Positions 8,672-17,599 are shown, counted from the stretch's first letter. The stretch is 64,000 bases of DNA from CAYJIX01 sp964370375 (GCA_964370375.1 CAYJIX010000002.1:35506-99505); one strand, 5' to 3'. The notes: a model not told the origin generated them from the letters alone. Made by a program: numbers and translations.

Positions 8672-8946
8672 AGAGCTCTGCGCAATCTTTTTTTTATTTT
8701 TGTACTTTTGCAGTAAATTTATGCATGCGTTAACATATGTTTGTGCAGAAAAAACACATAAAAAGTAATCGTTTTCGTTGCTCTTTGTAGACGTAATACT
8801 CGTTCTTCGTGTAACATCTATGCCACTAGCGTGGCATCCTTTCGAGCAGGAACGGCGAAGCAAAGCTCTGCCTATTTTGATTTTTGGTAGCAAAGACTGT
8901 CGTTAACGCTCTAAAATCATCCGCACAATGAATTGTTCAGGAATCT
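8672..8946. mobile_element. Miniature inverted-repeat element, family 2, copy A (275 bp)
   Basis: Ends AGAGCTCTGCGCAAT and ATTGTTCAGGAATCT are imperfect inverted repeats. The element is flanked on both sides by TTAAATA (8665-8671 and 8947-8953), a 7-bp target-site duplication. Interior segments are shared with copies at 16471-16736 and 38458-38598. It carries no transposase and is presumably a non-autonomous element. Confidence 0.7.
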
Positions 8947-9075
8947 TTAAATAAGAGTTTTGCTGCCAGAAAAGCATATTCTGTGCTTTTGTTTCTGGCA
9001 AGGGCATGTGTTTTAAAAAAAAATTCAAAATGAGCGTATGTTTTTCAGTGCCATAGAAGCAGGCACAAGCTGCAT

Positions 9076-9918
9076 TTACGTAAGGCTTTCTTTCTTTTTT
9101 GGGATAGCCAACAAGGTAAGGGTCGCAAAAAAAGCGATACACAGGGTGTATTGAAGTATCAGTTGCAGATAAGCACTGGCTGAAAATTCTACAGGCGGGC
9201 GTAGGCGTTTAGAGGGGGCACGGGTTTCTTTTGCAGGCGTATTTTGCAACCTTGAGTTTGTAGAAGGTTGTGAGCTTTGATCTAAAGATGTCATATGTGC
9301 CATGTCTTCGCGTTGCGTGCTCTTGGCAGCAAGTTCATAGGATTGCTTTTTTGCAGGAGGTTCTACAAAAGGGGCTGTAAGGTATTTAGGAATATCAGAG
9401 GTCACTACGCTAAACCCGCCGCCCACAAGCACTATGCATACTATACATGTTTTGAACGACTTGGAAAAATGCCATGCCCCTTGCACGCGGAACATCTTTT
9501 TCATGCTGATTTTTATAAAATCCCAATGAAGCGCCACATGAACGGCAAGGATGACAAGGGCAATTCCAGAAAATGTGATATGGAAAACCATGGGCCACTT
9601 GGCTGAAATTGCAAGCGAAGGGAACACTATTTTTGAAGATAAAAGCCCTGTAACAACTATAATACTAAAACTTACACATAAAAAAACATTTAAGATATAG
9701 TTTATTTTAGCCTTGTTTGGCAGCGAATGAGAAAAAAAACGTTTTGTGGCTCCGACAATCCATTTATGATGTATAAGCAGATGAACAATCATGCATAGCG
9801 TAAAAAGAAGTCCGCCCCATTCATGGACATGTAAGCCGGTAATTGATTTATCAAGCATCAAAACAAACAAGAACATCATCAAAATATCAAGAATGATTTT
9901 TACAGTGGTTTTGCTCAA
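9076..9918 (-). CDS. DUF4405-type membrane cytochrome b
   Basis: 280 residues with four or five membrane helices. Paired histidines sit in HVHEWGG, HLLIHHKW, FHITFSG and HVALHWDFI, the pattern expected for bis-heme b ligation in the DUF4405 group. A low-complexity Ser/Thr/Pro/Lys-rich periplasmic linker (about residues 185-245) precedes a final helix. The TTG start at 9918 is supported by GGAGG nine bases upstream. No partner dehydrogenase is adjacent, so the electron route is unknown. The gene is bracketed by the 53-bp direct repeats at 8527 and 10151. Confidence 0.72.
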   Translation of the reverse strand: MSKTTVKIILDILMMFLFVLMLDKSITGLHVHEWGGLLFTLCMIVHLLIHHKWIVGATKRFFSHSLPNKAKINYILNVFLCVSFSIIVVTGLLSSKIVFPSLAISAKWPMVFHITFSGIALVILAVHVALHWDFIKISMKKMFRVQGAWHFSKSFKTCIVCIVLVGGGFSVVTSDIPKYLTAPFVEPPAKKQSYELAAKSTQREDMAHMTSLDQSSQPSTNSRLQNTPAKETRAPSKRLRPPVEFSASAYLQLILQYTLCIAFFATLTLLAIPKKKESLT

Positions 9919-10150
9919 AGTTTTTTCCTCCAGATTTATTTCTAAAGTGGAACTAGCAAACCATGTGCCATGTTGTATGTGTTTGATTTTATGATAATAA
10001 ATAAAAAAATCAAGATTTGCTTATTCTGAGTGTGTACATTTTACACACTGTTGGCTTGTGGTGAGCAAAAAATATACATGCTGCAAAGCAAGGCATAAAA
10101 ATACAGTTGACGTCACGTTCAAACCTGTCGCCCCTCTTTTTTGGTGAAAG
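9919..10150. other. Intergenic region upstream of the cytochrome gene
   Basis: AT-rich, with no credible ORF. It holds the GGAGG ribosome site of the cytochrome gene at its left end and presumably its promoter. Confidence 0.4.
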
Positions 10151-10203
10151 GGCAAAAGTTAAGCCCCATGCGGCTTTGTGGGCTACATGGGGCTTTGTGA
10201 TTT
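10151..10203 (-). terminator. Repeat-borne terminator of tRNA-Phe
   Basis: Second copy of the 53-base repeat. Its 10-bp stem (10161-10170 with 10186-10195) lies just downstream of the minus-strand tRNA-Phe and is followed on that strand by AACTTTTG, a short T tract, so it can serve as the tRNA terminator. Confidence 0.65.
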
Positions 10204-10210
10204 TAGTGCG

Positions 10211-10286
<76 letters not shown>

Positions 10287-10526
10287 GCAGAAATGTTTGT
10301 AACTAAAAGCATGATGCTTGGCAAGGCTTTTTTTTAATACTTCGCGTATTTTCTTGTAACACAGTGTATTATAAGGATATATTTGTGTTTTGCCAAGGCT
10401 TTGCACAGCTCAAGATAGCCGTTTATGGTATAAAAACAGGGTAAAAAACGAGGAAACCCCTTGGGCTTTTCCTTGATTTTGCCTTGTGTTCTTGACAAAA
10501 CCACTGTCTTTTTGCATAGATAAGTC

Positions 10527-12170
10527 ATGGGTACAGCACTTTTATTTGTATTTGGCAGCCTTGGTCTGTTTTTGGGCACAGCCAATCCTTTTTGGCACAT
10601 GCCTCCCTTGATTTTGCTGTGGCCTCTTTGCGTGGCCTTTTTAGGTTTGCGTGCAGGTAGCCCCTATACAGCCTTTCGCCACGGCTGGTTTTGCTCACTT
10701 TTGGGGTCTGCTGCTGCGTTATATTGGGTAGCGGTACCCATGCAGGAGGTTGGGCAGATCCCCTTGGTGCTGGCCATCCCTTGTGTTGTTGTACTTGGGG
10801 CAGCTTCAGGTTTATTTGAAGGTTTCTTTGCCCTTATGGCCTATGGCGTGCGCCGTAGCGGCCCTACACGGCAAGCTCTTGTGCTTGGTTTGTCTTGGTT
10901 TTTGCTTGAATGGGTGCGCGGCTGGATTTTGACGGGATTTCCTTGGCTTGGCCTTGCAGGGGCCTTTGCACCGTGGCCGTTTGCCATCCAAGGGGCCTCT
11001 TTTCTTGGGACCTTTGGGCTTGCCGGGCTTTTTGTTGCCCTTGCGTATATGGGCGCACGCTCTTTTCCTTTGCAGGCCGCCATGGGTTTGCCTGAAAATG
11101 GCACAGCAGGGCAACGTCGTTTTTTAGCTCTTTTATCAGTGGCAGGTTTTTCGGCCTTGATTGGTTTTGGCCTGTGGCGTTTGGAAGCTAAGCCTTTGCT
11201 TGAAGATGAGCCCGTACAGATTGCCCTTATACAAGGCAATATTGACCAAAACGTCAAATGGGATTTGGCCATGCAGCGTGCCACGGTGAATACCTACATG
11301 CGCCTGTCAAAAAAAAGCCTTGAAGGAGCAACGCCGCCGCAATTGCTCATATGGCCGGAAACAGCCATGCCGTTTGATTATGAACGGCAAGAGCTTTTTT
11401 CTGCCATCATAAAATCCTTTGCCGCGCGGCATGATGCAGGTATTCTTTTTGGCACTGTGGGGCGTGAGCACGGGGGAAAGGTTGGAGAATGGCACCTTAC
11501 AAACAGGGCGCATCTGGTTTTGCCAACAGGTGATGCCGGGTGGTATGAAAAAGAGCATCTTGTGCCGTTTGGCGAATATGTACCCCCTTGGCTCCATATA
11601 CCTTTTTTAGAATTTTTGTTACAAGGGGTAGGTGCGTACACGCCGGGAACACGCATTCGGCCTTTAACAGTGCCTTTAAAGGGCATGGCGCCTCAAAAAG
11701 ATGGAACCGAATCTGCAACGCACGCATCCCTAGCGAAGGATGCACAGGATTCTGCCCTTGTTTTGGGAGTGCTTATTTGTTATGAAGCAGTGTTCCCTAA
11801 GTTGGCTCGTCAGCGTGTTTTGCAAGGTGCAAACGTTTTGGCTGTGATCAGTAACGATGCGTGGTTTGGTTATAGCTCTGCGCCGACCCAGCATTTGTAT
11901 CTTTCGCTTTTGCGAGCGGTTGAAGAGGGACGCCCCATTGTTCGAGCGACCAATACAGGCCTTTCTGCCTTTATTGATGCCTACGGGCAGATTCAATCTG
12001 TAGGCGGACTTTTTGAAGAAACGTACATGACAGGTTCTGTACGGGCCGTGCGTTCGTCAACTCTTTTTTTTCATGTGGAGCCGTGGCTGGCTCCCATAGC
12101 TTTGGCTCTATTGTTTTTGCTTTTGCTGCAAGAGATGTATAGATGTCGTAACCGTGTTTTCCATAGGTAG
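10527..12170 (+). CDS. lnt: Apolipoprotein N-acyltransferase
   Basis: Inner-membrane enzyme that adds the third acyl chain to the N-terminal cysteine of lipoproteins. 547 residues: about 200 residues of membrane helices, then a nitrilase-like periplasmic domain beginning QIALIQGNIDQNVKW, and a last C-terminal helix. The catalytic triad is visible as Glu in LIWPETAMPF, Lys in YEKEHLVPFGEYVP and Cys in GVLICYEAVFP. A Lys/Ser-rich insertion precedes the cysteine motif. prfB starts five bases after the stop, so the two are probably one transcript. Confidence 0.94.
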   Translation: MGTALLFVFGSLGLFLGTANPFWHMPPLILLWPLCVAFLGLRAGSPYTAFRHGWFCSLLGSAAALYWVAVPMQEVGQIPLVLAIPCVVVLGAASGLFEGFFALMAYGVRRSGPTRQALVLGLSWFLLEWVRGWILTGFPWLGLAGAFAPWPFAIQGASFLGTFGLAGLFVALAYMGARSFPLQAAMGLPENGTAGQRRFLALLSVAGFSALIGFGLWRLEAKPLLEDEPVQIALIQGNIDQNVKWDLAMQRATVNTYMRLSKKSLEGATPPQLLIWPETAMPFDYERQELFSAIIKSFAARHDAGILFGTVGREHGGKVGEWHLTNRAHLVLPTGDAGWYEKEHLVPFGEYVPPWLHIPFLEFLLQGVGAYTPGTRIRPLTVPLKGMAPQKDGTESATHASLAKDAQDSALVLGVLICYEAVFPKLARQRVLQGANVLAVISNDAWFGYSSAPTQHLYLSLLRAVEEGRPIVRATNTGLSAFIDAYGQIQSVGGLFEETYMTGSVRAVRSSTLFFHVEPWLAPIALALLFLLLLQEMYRCRNRVFHR

Positions 12171-12175
12171 TTTTC

Positions 12176-13313
12176 ATGCTGCACCTTACAGACCTAAAGC
12201 CTCGAATCCAACAGCTTTCAGAGCGTTATTCTGTCCTTTGGAGGCGTCTTTGACCAGCCTGCACACACAAAACGCTTGGCTGAAATAGAAACGCAATTGG
12301 CTCAACCTGATGCGTGGAATGCGCCGGAAAAGCTGACGCCCGTTTTGCGTGAAAAAAGCAGCCTTGAGCATGAAGTTGCACGAGCTCATGCCTTGTCAAC
12401 GTGTCATAACGACATGTTAGAGTGGCTAGAAATGGCCCAAGAGCTGGAATCAGGGGATCATACCGACAATGTTGAATTGCAAGAGGCCCTTGCGTCACTC
12501 GCTCAGCAAATAGAGCAGTTGACAACCTTGCTTGGTGAAACAGAAATTTCGCTCCTGCTTGGCGCAGAGGAAGATGGCATGGACGCCATTATCGATATTC
12601 ACCCGGGGGCTGGCGGTACCGAGGCGCAAGATTGGGCTCAAATGCTCCAACGTATGTACATACGCTTTGCAGATGCCAAAGGTTTTGCTGTTGAAGAAAT
12701 GGATTATCTGCCGGGCGATGAGGCTGGCATAAAAAGCGTGACCTTGCGTTTTGCCGGAACCAATGCCTATGGATTGCTCAAGCATGAACGTGGTATTCAT
12801 CGGCTTATCCGTATATCTCCTTTTGATTCGTCAGGGCGGCGTCACACTTCTTTTGCTTCTGTGGATGTGATTCCGGATGCAGGGCAGGATATTACCATTG
12901 ACATAAAGGAAGCGGATTTGCGTGTGGATGTGTTTCGTTCCAGCGGCCCTGGAGGGCAGAGTGTGAACACTACAAGCTCTGCCGTTAGGATTACGCATAT
13001 CCCAACAGGGCTTGTGGCCCAGTGTCAGAACGAAAAATCCCAACACCACAATAAAGAATCAGCCATGCGTATTTTACGGGGGCGTTTATACGAGCTTGAA
13101 TTGCGTAAACGTGATGAAGCTCGTCAGGCCCAGTATGCCGGTAAGGATGCCATCAGCTTTGGCAGTCAGATACGAACCTATACGTTACAGCCTTATCGTT
13201 TGGTAAAAGATCACAGAACCAACACTGAAATCGGTGATGTGGAGGCGGTACTCAATGGCAAAATTGACAAATTGTTGCAAGACGCCTTGCTCGCCTTCCA
13301 TGACAGAGGGTAA
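12176..13313 (+). CDS. prfB: Peptide chain release factor 2, with programmed +1 frameshift
   Basis: RF2 terminates translation at UGA and UAA. The gene starts at ATG 12176; after 25 codons it meets an in-frame TGA at 12251-12253. Shifting +1 at CTT (reading GAC from 12252) continues to 13313, giving about 378 residues. The SPF anticodon-like tripeptide (ISPFDSSGRRHTSF) and the GGQ hydrolysis motif (SSGPGGQSVNTT) are present. This is the classical autoregulatory frameshift of prfB, so the break is genuine and not a sequencing error. Confidence 0.96.
12239..12254 (+). promoter_or_regulatory. prfB: prfB +1 programmed frameshift site
   Basis: The segment TGGAGGCGTCTTTGAC contains a Shine-Dalgarno-like GGAGG three bases before the slippery CTT, then the TGA stop followed by C. 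This is the standard RF2 layout: low RF2 slows termination at the TGA and favours the +1 slip. Confidence 0.93.
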
Positions 13314-13317
13314 TCCC

Positions 13318-14139
13318 ATGGATACAGTAGCCTTATCCCGTGAGGTGCACGCCCTGCGTGAACGCCTTAACCAACTGCTCAAACGCGAGGCGCAAGGTGC
13401 TGCCACGGGGGAGAAAAGTCCGGCCCTCTTGGTAGCCAGAATCGTGCCTAACATGACCCTTGAGGATTGGCAGAACATGGCAAAGGAGCTTCCGGAAGAA
13501 GAAGCGTGGTTTGCCTTGCCCATGGACGCGCAGCATTATCCCAACCTGGCAGGATTTACCGGAAAGCTAACCGGACAACATACAGATCAGGGTATTTTAT
13601 GCCAGACTACAGGGCTTTTGCTCACAAATCCTTTTATGGAAAAGTTTGAAGAACACATAAGGCAAAGCCGTACAAACAGTAGCGATCTTGTGTTTATTTT
13701 GTTTGAACTTAGCGAAAAGGACAAGGACTTGCTAGTGCTTATGAGCGATGTTTTGCGTGCTCATACAAGGGGTTGCGATGTCCTTGGCTACCTTGGTGAG
13801 ACTGTGAGCGGCGAGCACCGCTTGGCCTTACTCATGCCTGGTGGCACAGCGTTACGGGCGCGTGGCTTTGCTGAGCGGCTCATGGTGGGTTTTGTTGAGT
13901 CAGCTTCTCCAAGGTATGATACGGCAGATACAGGGCTCCCCCTTAAAGCAGGGCTTGTGTGTTTTGATATTGAAGGCGGGAGCGATACTGACTCGCTCAT
14001 GGACCAGGTCGAAAAAGCCCTTGCAGAAGCGAGCCCCGGCACGACAAAAACCTACCGTAAAGGCGGTGCCATTATTGACGAACGCCTAACCCAAGTGCAG
14101 GCAGGGGAAAAACTTTTCCTTTTTGGGAACAATACATGA
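13318..14139 (+). CDS. Degenerate GGDEF-like domain protein
   Basis: 273 residues from the ATG at 13318, which has GAGGG just upstream; the frame extends back into prfB without signals. The C-terminal half (about 105-260) follows the secondary pattern of diguanylate cyclases (LVFILFELSEKDKDLL, then DVLGYLGETVSGEHRLALLM), but the signature GGDEF is replaced by a non-matching stretch, so cyclase activity is unlikely. Its stop overlaps the FlhG-like gene by four bases (ATGA), implying translational coupling and a shared role in cell polarity or motility regulation. Family assignment is tentative. Confidence 0.5.
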   Translation: MDTVALSREVHALRERLNQLLKREAQGAATGEKSPALLVARIVPNMTLEDWQNMAKELPEEEAWFALPMDAQHYPNLAGFTGKLTGQHTDQGILCQTTGLLLTNPFMEKFEEHIRQSRTNSSDLVFILFELSEKDKDLLVLMSDVLRAHTRGCDVLGYLGETVSGEHRLALLMPGGTALRARGFAERLMVGFVESASPRYDTADTGLPLKAGLVCFDIEGGSDTDSLMDQVEKALAEASPGTTKTYRKGGAIIDERLTQVQAGEKLFLFGNNT

Positions 14140-14945
14140 ACGCACGTCCAACCCTTAGCATAGCTGTTATGAGTGGCAAAGGCGGCGTTGGCAAAACCAA
14201 CGTGTCTTTGAACCTAGCCTATGCTTTGCATAAACTGAGCAGTAGGACGCTGCTTATGGATTGTGATTTTGGTCTGGCCAATCTTGATGTGCTTATGGGA
14301 TTGCATACCAAGGCCACCTTACAAGACGTTTTACTGGCTGATGGAGATGTTCGGCAAATCATTCAATCGGCAGGAGCACCAGGTTTTGATGTGTTGCCGG
14401 CAGCATCAGGCGTGCCTGAACTGGTTGACCTTGACGAAGACACTAGGGACATATTGGTACGCCAATTAGTGCCTGTGCTTTTTGATTATGATTATGTGTT
14501 TCTTGACCTTGGAGCCGGAATCAGTCAAACCGTACAGGCTTTTGCCGGCATGGTTACAGCGCGACTTGTTGTTGTTACTCCGGAACCTACGTCCATTACC
14601 GACAGTTATGCCATGATGAAGGTTATGGCTCATAACCATGAAGTGCGTGATTTTTTTATAGTGGTCAATCAAGCGGAAACAGTGCAAGAAGCAGAACATA
14701 CCTTTTCAAGGTTGCAGACAGCGTGCCGTCATTTTTTGCATATAGATCCGGTATTTCTTGGTCCTATTCAATTGGACGCGCAAGTTACCGAAGCTGTGCG
14801 ACGGCAAAAATCGTTTGTACAATTGTTCCCTGGATGTCAGGCTTCGCGCGATGTTTACAAGATTGCGCATACCTTGGCATCGCTTCGGCGAAAAGCTTCG
14901 CACATTTTACGCAGAAAATCGGTGCTTTTTCCCTTGCCTGCATGA
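14136..14945 (+). CDS. MinD/ParA-family ATPase, FlhG-like
   Basis: 269-residue deviant-Walker ATPase. SGKGGVGKTNVSLNLA carries the signature lysine, DCDFGLANLDVLMG is the FlhG/YlxH/MinD-specific switch motif, and FLDLGAGISQ is the Walker B region. A basic C-terminal tail (LRRKASHILRRK) could be a membrane- or partner-binding helix. FlhG proteins control flagellar number and placement; no flagellar genes are in the window, so chromosome or pole positioning is also possible. It overlaps the preceding gene by four bases. Confidence 0.82.
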   Translation: MNARPTLSIAVMSGKGGVGKTNVSLNLAYALHKLSSRTLLMDCDFGLANLDVLMGLHTKATLQDVLLADGDVRQIIQSAGAPGFDVLPAASGVPELVDLDEDTRDILVRQLVPVLFDYDYVFLDLGAGISQTVQAFAGMVTARLVVVTPEPTSITDSYAMMKVMAHNHEVRDFFIVVNQAETVQEAEHTFSRLQTACRHFLHIDPVFLGPIQLDAQVTEAVRRQKSFVQLFPGCQASRDVYKIAHTLASLRRKASHILRRKSVLFPLPA

Positions 14946-14996
14946 AAAAAATGTCATATGTTAGGTTATAAATCTTTGAAGAAGGAGCTGTATTGC

Positions 14997-15275
14997 ATGA
15001 ATAAAAGCGAACTTGTCAAAGCGTTGGCTGATCAGGCCAATATTTCTCATGACGAGGCAATCCTTGTGGTCAACACCTTTGTCGATAGCATGAAGGATGT
15101 CCTAATGCAGGACGGACGGGTTGAAATCCGGGGGTTTGGCAGCTTCAAGGTAAAAAAATACGGCGGTTATACCGGCCGTAATCCGCGCACCGGTGAAAAA
15201 GTGACGGTTAAGCCTAAGCAGTTGCTCTTTTTCCGTGCAGGAAAAGAACTTAAGGAATATGTCAATTCCAGATAG
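14997..15275 (+). CDS. HU family DNA-binding protein
   Basis: 92 residues with the HU/IHF signature IRGFGSFKVKKYGGYTGRNP, then GEKVTVKPKQLLFFRAGKEL. The ATG at 14997 follows AAGGAG at a normal distance; the frame is open to 14958 but has no ribosome site there. A hairpin terminator follows at 15326-15353. It is the second nucleoid protein of the window. Confidence 0.9.
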   Translation: MNKSELVKALADQANISHDEAILVVNTFVDSMKDVLMQDGRVEIRGFGSFKVKKYGGYTGRNPRTGEKVTVKPKQLLFFRAGKELKEYVNSR

Positions 15276-15325
15276 CCTTAAAGACTATTAAGTTCTGACC
15301 TTCACTCCTTTTATAACGCACATTA

Positions 15326-15353
15326 CCTGAGAGCGGCCGGTTCTGCTCTCAGG
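15326..15353 (+). terminator. Intrinsic terminator after HU
   Basis: Perfect 9-bp stem CCTGAGAGC/GCTCTCAGG with a 10-base loop, followed by TCTTTGT. It closes the lnt-to-HU cluster. Confidence 0.75.
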
Positions 15354-15464
15354 TCTTTGTGCTGGTGTAGAATGGATGTAAGCAGGCAGGCCCAAAAAAT
15401 GTCGTACAACCCCTTGTATGGTACAAAGATGTTGCAGCGCGAAGCAACATGTTTTTCTTTGCGT

Positions 15465-16403
15465 ATGCAAAGTATTTCTTTTACCAATGAATATGCTTTA
15501 GCCTTCAAAACAGGTTCTTTGTTGGCTCTATCCTTAATGCTTCTTGTATGCAGCGCATTTTGGCAGCAAGCACATGCTGCCCAGCCAAAAACAAGTCTGC
15601 GCATCATTTATTCAGCCAATACCTTGGGGCAGCTTTCCCCTTTATACACGTCAGAAGGTTCCTTAGGCGGCCTTGCAAGGCGCGAATCTGCCATAGCACA
15701 GCTTAAAAGCACAAAGCCTGCCCCAAACATGCACCTTGTGGGCAGTCATGAATTTGCCGCAGACAGTAACCAAGGGGCTGTACCTCTTTTAGGCACAAAC
15801 TTATCTACCGACACAATCAGGCGTATTTATAATCTGCTCAATATTGATGTGGGCTACCTTTCAACAGAGGCTGCGGCGCTGTTTCGCATAGCCCAAAGCC
15901 TGCCCATTAATTTTCATGTCTTATCCACCATGCCTGTGGTTGAGCGATTGCAGGTTAGTGGACAAAGTATCGGCGTTGTGCTTTTTCCGCCCATCATTGA
16001 CAAGTCCGGAAAACCCTATACCCCAAGCAAAGCTCGAAACACCTTGGCTGCCGTGCTCAAAGCAGGGAAAAAGGTTAGCGATGCCAGCCTGGTTATTGGG
16101 GTAAGTCCGTGGGGGGCTGATTTTGAGAAAAGCGCGTTGCCTCATTTGAGCGGCGTTTTTCACATGATATTCGGGGGGGGCTCGGGAGGAGCACAAGGGG
16201 CTGCCATCCTTGCGCAAGCTCCCAGCGTTCTTTGGATACGGCCCGGAGAAAACGGCTATAGCCTTAACATTGTCAATGTGTTGCGCATGCCGGGTAAAGG
16301 GCGACATCCATCTTGGATTTTTGGAAAAAATGTCACTGCCGAACAAATCCTTTTGACAGATGTCATAAAAGATAGCCCTAAGGTTAATGCACTGCTGCAT
16401 TAA
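15465..16403 (+). CDS. Exported UshA/metallophosphatase-like protein, catalytic residues degraded
   Basis: Predicted periplasmic protein. From the ATG at 15465 the first 39 residues are a signal peptide (hydrophobic core ALSLMLLVCSAF, cleavage after QAHAA). The mature start SLRIIYSANTLGQL and SLGGLARRESAI follow the opening of 5'-nucleotidase/UshA calcineurin-like phosphatases, but the metal-binding DxH and GNHE motifs are not recognisable (GSHEFA may be a relic). It may therefore bind rather than cleave. The start is uncertain: the frame is open to 15357 and no ribosome site is convincing. Confidence 0.5.
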   Translation: MQSISFTNEYALAFKTGSLLALSLMLLVCSAFWQQAHAAQPKTSLRIIYSANTLGQLSPLYTSEGSLGGLARRESAIAQLKSTKPAPNMHLVGSHEFAADSNQGAVPLLGTNLSTDTIRRIYNLLNIDVGYLSTEAAALFRIAQSLPINFHVLSTMPVVERLQVSGQSIGVVLFPPIIDKSGKPYTPSKARNTLAAVLKAGKKVSDASLVIGVSPWGADFEKSALPHLSGVFHMIFGGGSGGAQGAAILAQAPSVLWIRPGENGYSLNIVNVLRMPGKGRHPSWIFGKNVTAEQILLTDVIKDSPKVNALLH

Positions 16404-16470
16404 GTTATTGACATTCGTCTTTTTCCTATTATTTCCTCAATGGTGGTGTTTAAAGCCAGCGTGCCTTTTG

Positions 16471-16736
16471 AGAGTCCTGCACAATTATTTTTTAACTTTA
16501 TTTTTGTGCTTTTGTGCTAAATGTTCAAGTGCTTGAAATTTACTTGTGCAGGATAAAAGGCACATCTCTGCTCTTTGTATCCGTAACACTCGTTCCTCGT
16601 GTAACGGCTATACCCCTAGCGTGGTCCCCTTCGGGCAGGAACGATGCAAGCGAATTGCACCTACTCTTGATTTTTGGTCGCATTGGCTAGCGCCAACGCT
16701 CCAAAAGACTCAGCACAATGAATTGTGCAGGAGTCT
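16471..16736. mobile_element. Miniature inverted-repeat element, family 2, copy B (266 bp)
   Basis: Ends AGAGTCCTGCACAAT and ATTGTGCAGGAGTCT are perfect 15-bp inverted repeats. TTTTG occurs on both sides (16466-16470 and 16737-16741), a possible short target duplication. The interior shares one segment with copy A (CTCTTTGTA..CGTAA..ACTCGTTC) and another with copy C (TACTCTTGATTTTTGGTCGC). It fills most of the 16404-16765 gap. Confidence 0.72.
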
Positions 16737-16765
16737 TTTTGCAAAAAAGGCACGAAATGGCGTTT

Positions 16766-17350
16766 TTAGCTTTTACGATACAGGCGTGTTGGGCACAGTA
16801 GGCGTAAGGAATGCGCTTCAAGGCAGATGGTATTTGCCGCCCCTTTTGTTAGTTCTGTAACTATTTGATCTTGCGAAAGGCGCTGAACAGAACCTTCATC
16901 AAGGCTGCTGTCTGCCAGAGAAAGCACTGCATCGGTCATGTGGGTTCCACATGTCCAGTGGAAAATGTAGGGCTGGTTGTGCAAATCATAGCGGATAAAA
17001 CGGAACACGGCCATATGGTGTGGCGATTGGCCAAGCCAGGTATCAAGGCAATGCCATAGGGTTTGCGCTGAAATTTCGTCTTCTTTCATAAAGGGGCGTT
17101 GCACGAAAAGAGGTCGCTGTTTACACTGAATGTTCAGCATATGGTCTACTAAATCTACGTATGATGTGCGCTGGTCAAGAACCATGGCAAAATAGTGCGG
17201 GACGCGGGCAAGGTCAAGCAAGGTGTCGTGCAATATCTTCCTACAGGCTAGTTTGCGCAAACCGTGGGTATGTCGTAATGCATTGAGCACGGCATAAATG
17301 GCACAAAAAATGTCAATCTGCCCCTGATAAAGCGGTGTAAGCTGTTGCAT
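16766..17350 (-). CDS. Predicted papain-like cysteine protease fold protein
   Basis: 194 residues, no signal peptide or membrane segment. The N-terminus GQIDIFCAIYAVLNAL resembles the (D/C)GxYAxxNAL nucleophile helix of papain-like families, with Cys16 as candidate nucleophile. Later FHWTCGTHMTD and LSLADSS could supply the His and Asp in the order Cys-His-Asp. No partner gene is adjacent, and it converges on a miniature element. Function is unknown; the assignment is motif-level inference and a structure prediction would settle it. Confidence 0.45.
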   Translation of the reverse strand: MQQLTPLYQGQIDIFCAIYAVLNALRHTHGLRKLACRKILHDTLLDLARVPHYFAMVLDQRTSYVDLVDHMLNIQCKQRPLFVQRPFMKEDEISAQTLWHCLDTWLGQSPHHMAVFRFIRYDLHNQPYIFHWTCGTHMTDAVLSLADSSLDEGSVQRLSQDQIVTELTKGAANTICLEAHSLRLLCPTRLYRKS

Positions 17351-17437
17351 GTTTTTTCCTTAAAGAGGCGGACGTTGCGAAGATGTTAGGATTTTTGCCT
17401 TTAGGATGCGGTTTCGTCAAGCCTTGGGGGACAAACT

Positions 17438-17599
17438 GTGATCAACAAAGAGCTGCCCATAGTGTTCAATAAAGAACTTGCTACAGAGCGTATTCAGTGG
17501 CAAATTACTACCGTTGTTGGTAAGACAGAATGGTATTGTGGTGACAAAACTTTTGCAAATGTGAATGACCCATGCTCCAAACCCCTTCGCCCATTTTGA
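17438..17599 (+). CDS. Small ORF of 53 codons ahead of the OppD-type gene (uncertain)
   Basis: A GTG at 17438 preceded by GGGGGA opens a 53-codon frame (start INKELPIVFNKELATERIQW) that ends at TGA 17597-17599, overlapping the first codons of the ABC ATPase gene. It resembles nothing I know. It could be a leader peptide coupled to the ATPase gene or chance. Confidence 0.2.
   Translation: MINKELPIVFNKELATERIQWQITTVVGKTEWYCGDKTFANVNDPCSKPLRPF

Noticed and set aside
12276..13313. Reading prfB as a TTG-started gene or a frameshifted pseudogene
   Set aside because: The upstream 25 codons, GGAGG and CTT-TGA-C are the known programmed frameshift.
15465..16403. Calling the exported protein a functional 5'-nucleotidase
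   Set aside because: The metal-binding motifs of UshA are not recognisable, so only the fold-level similarity is claimed.
16546..16860. 104-codon plus frame downstream of the exported phosphatase-like gene
   Set aside because: It lies across the miniature element and antisense to the papain-like gene.
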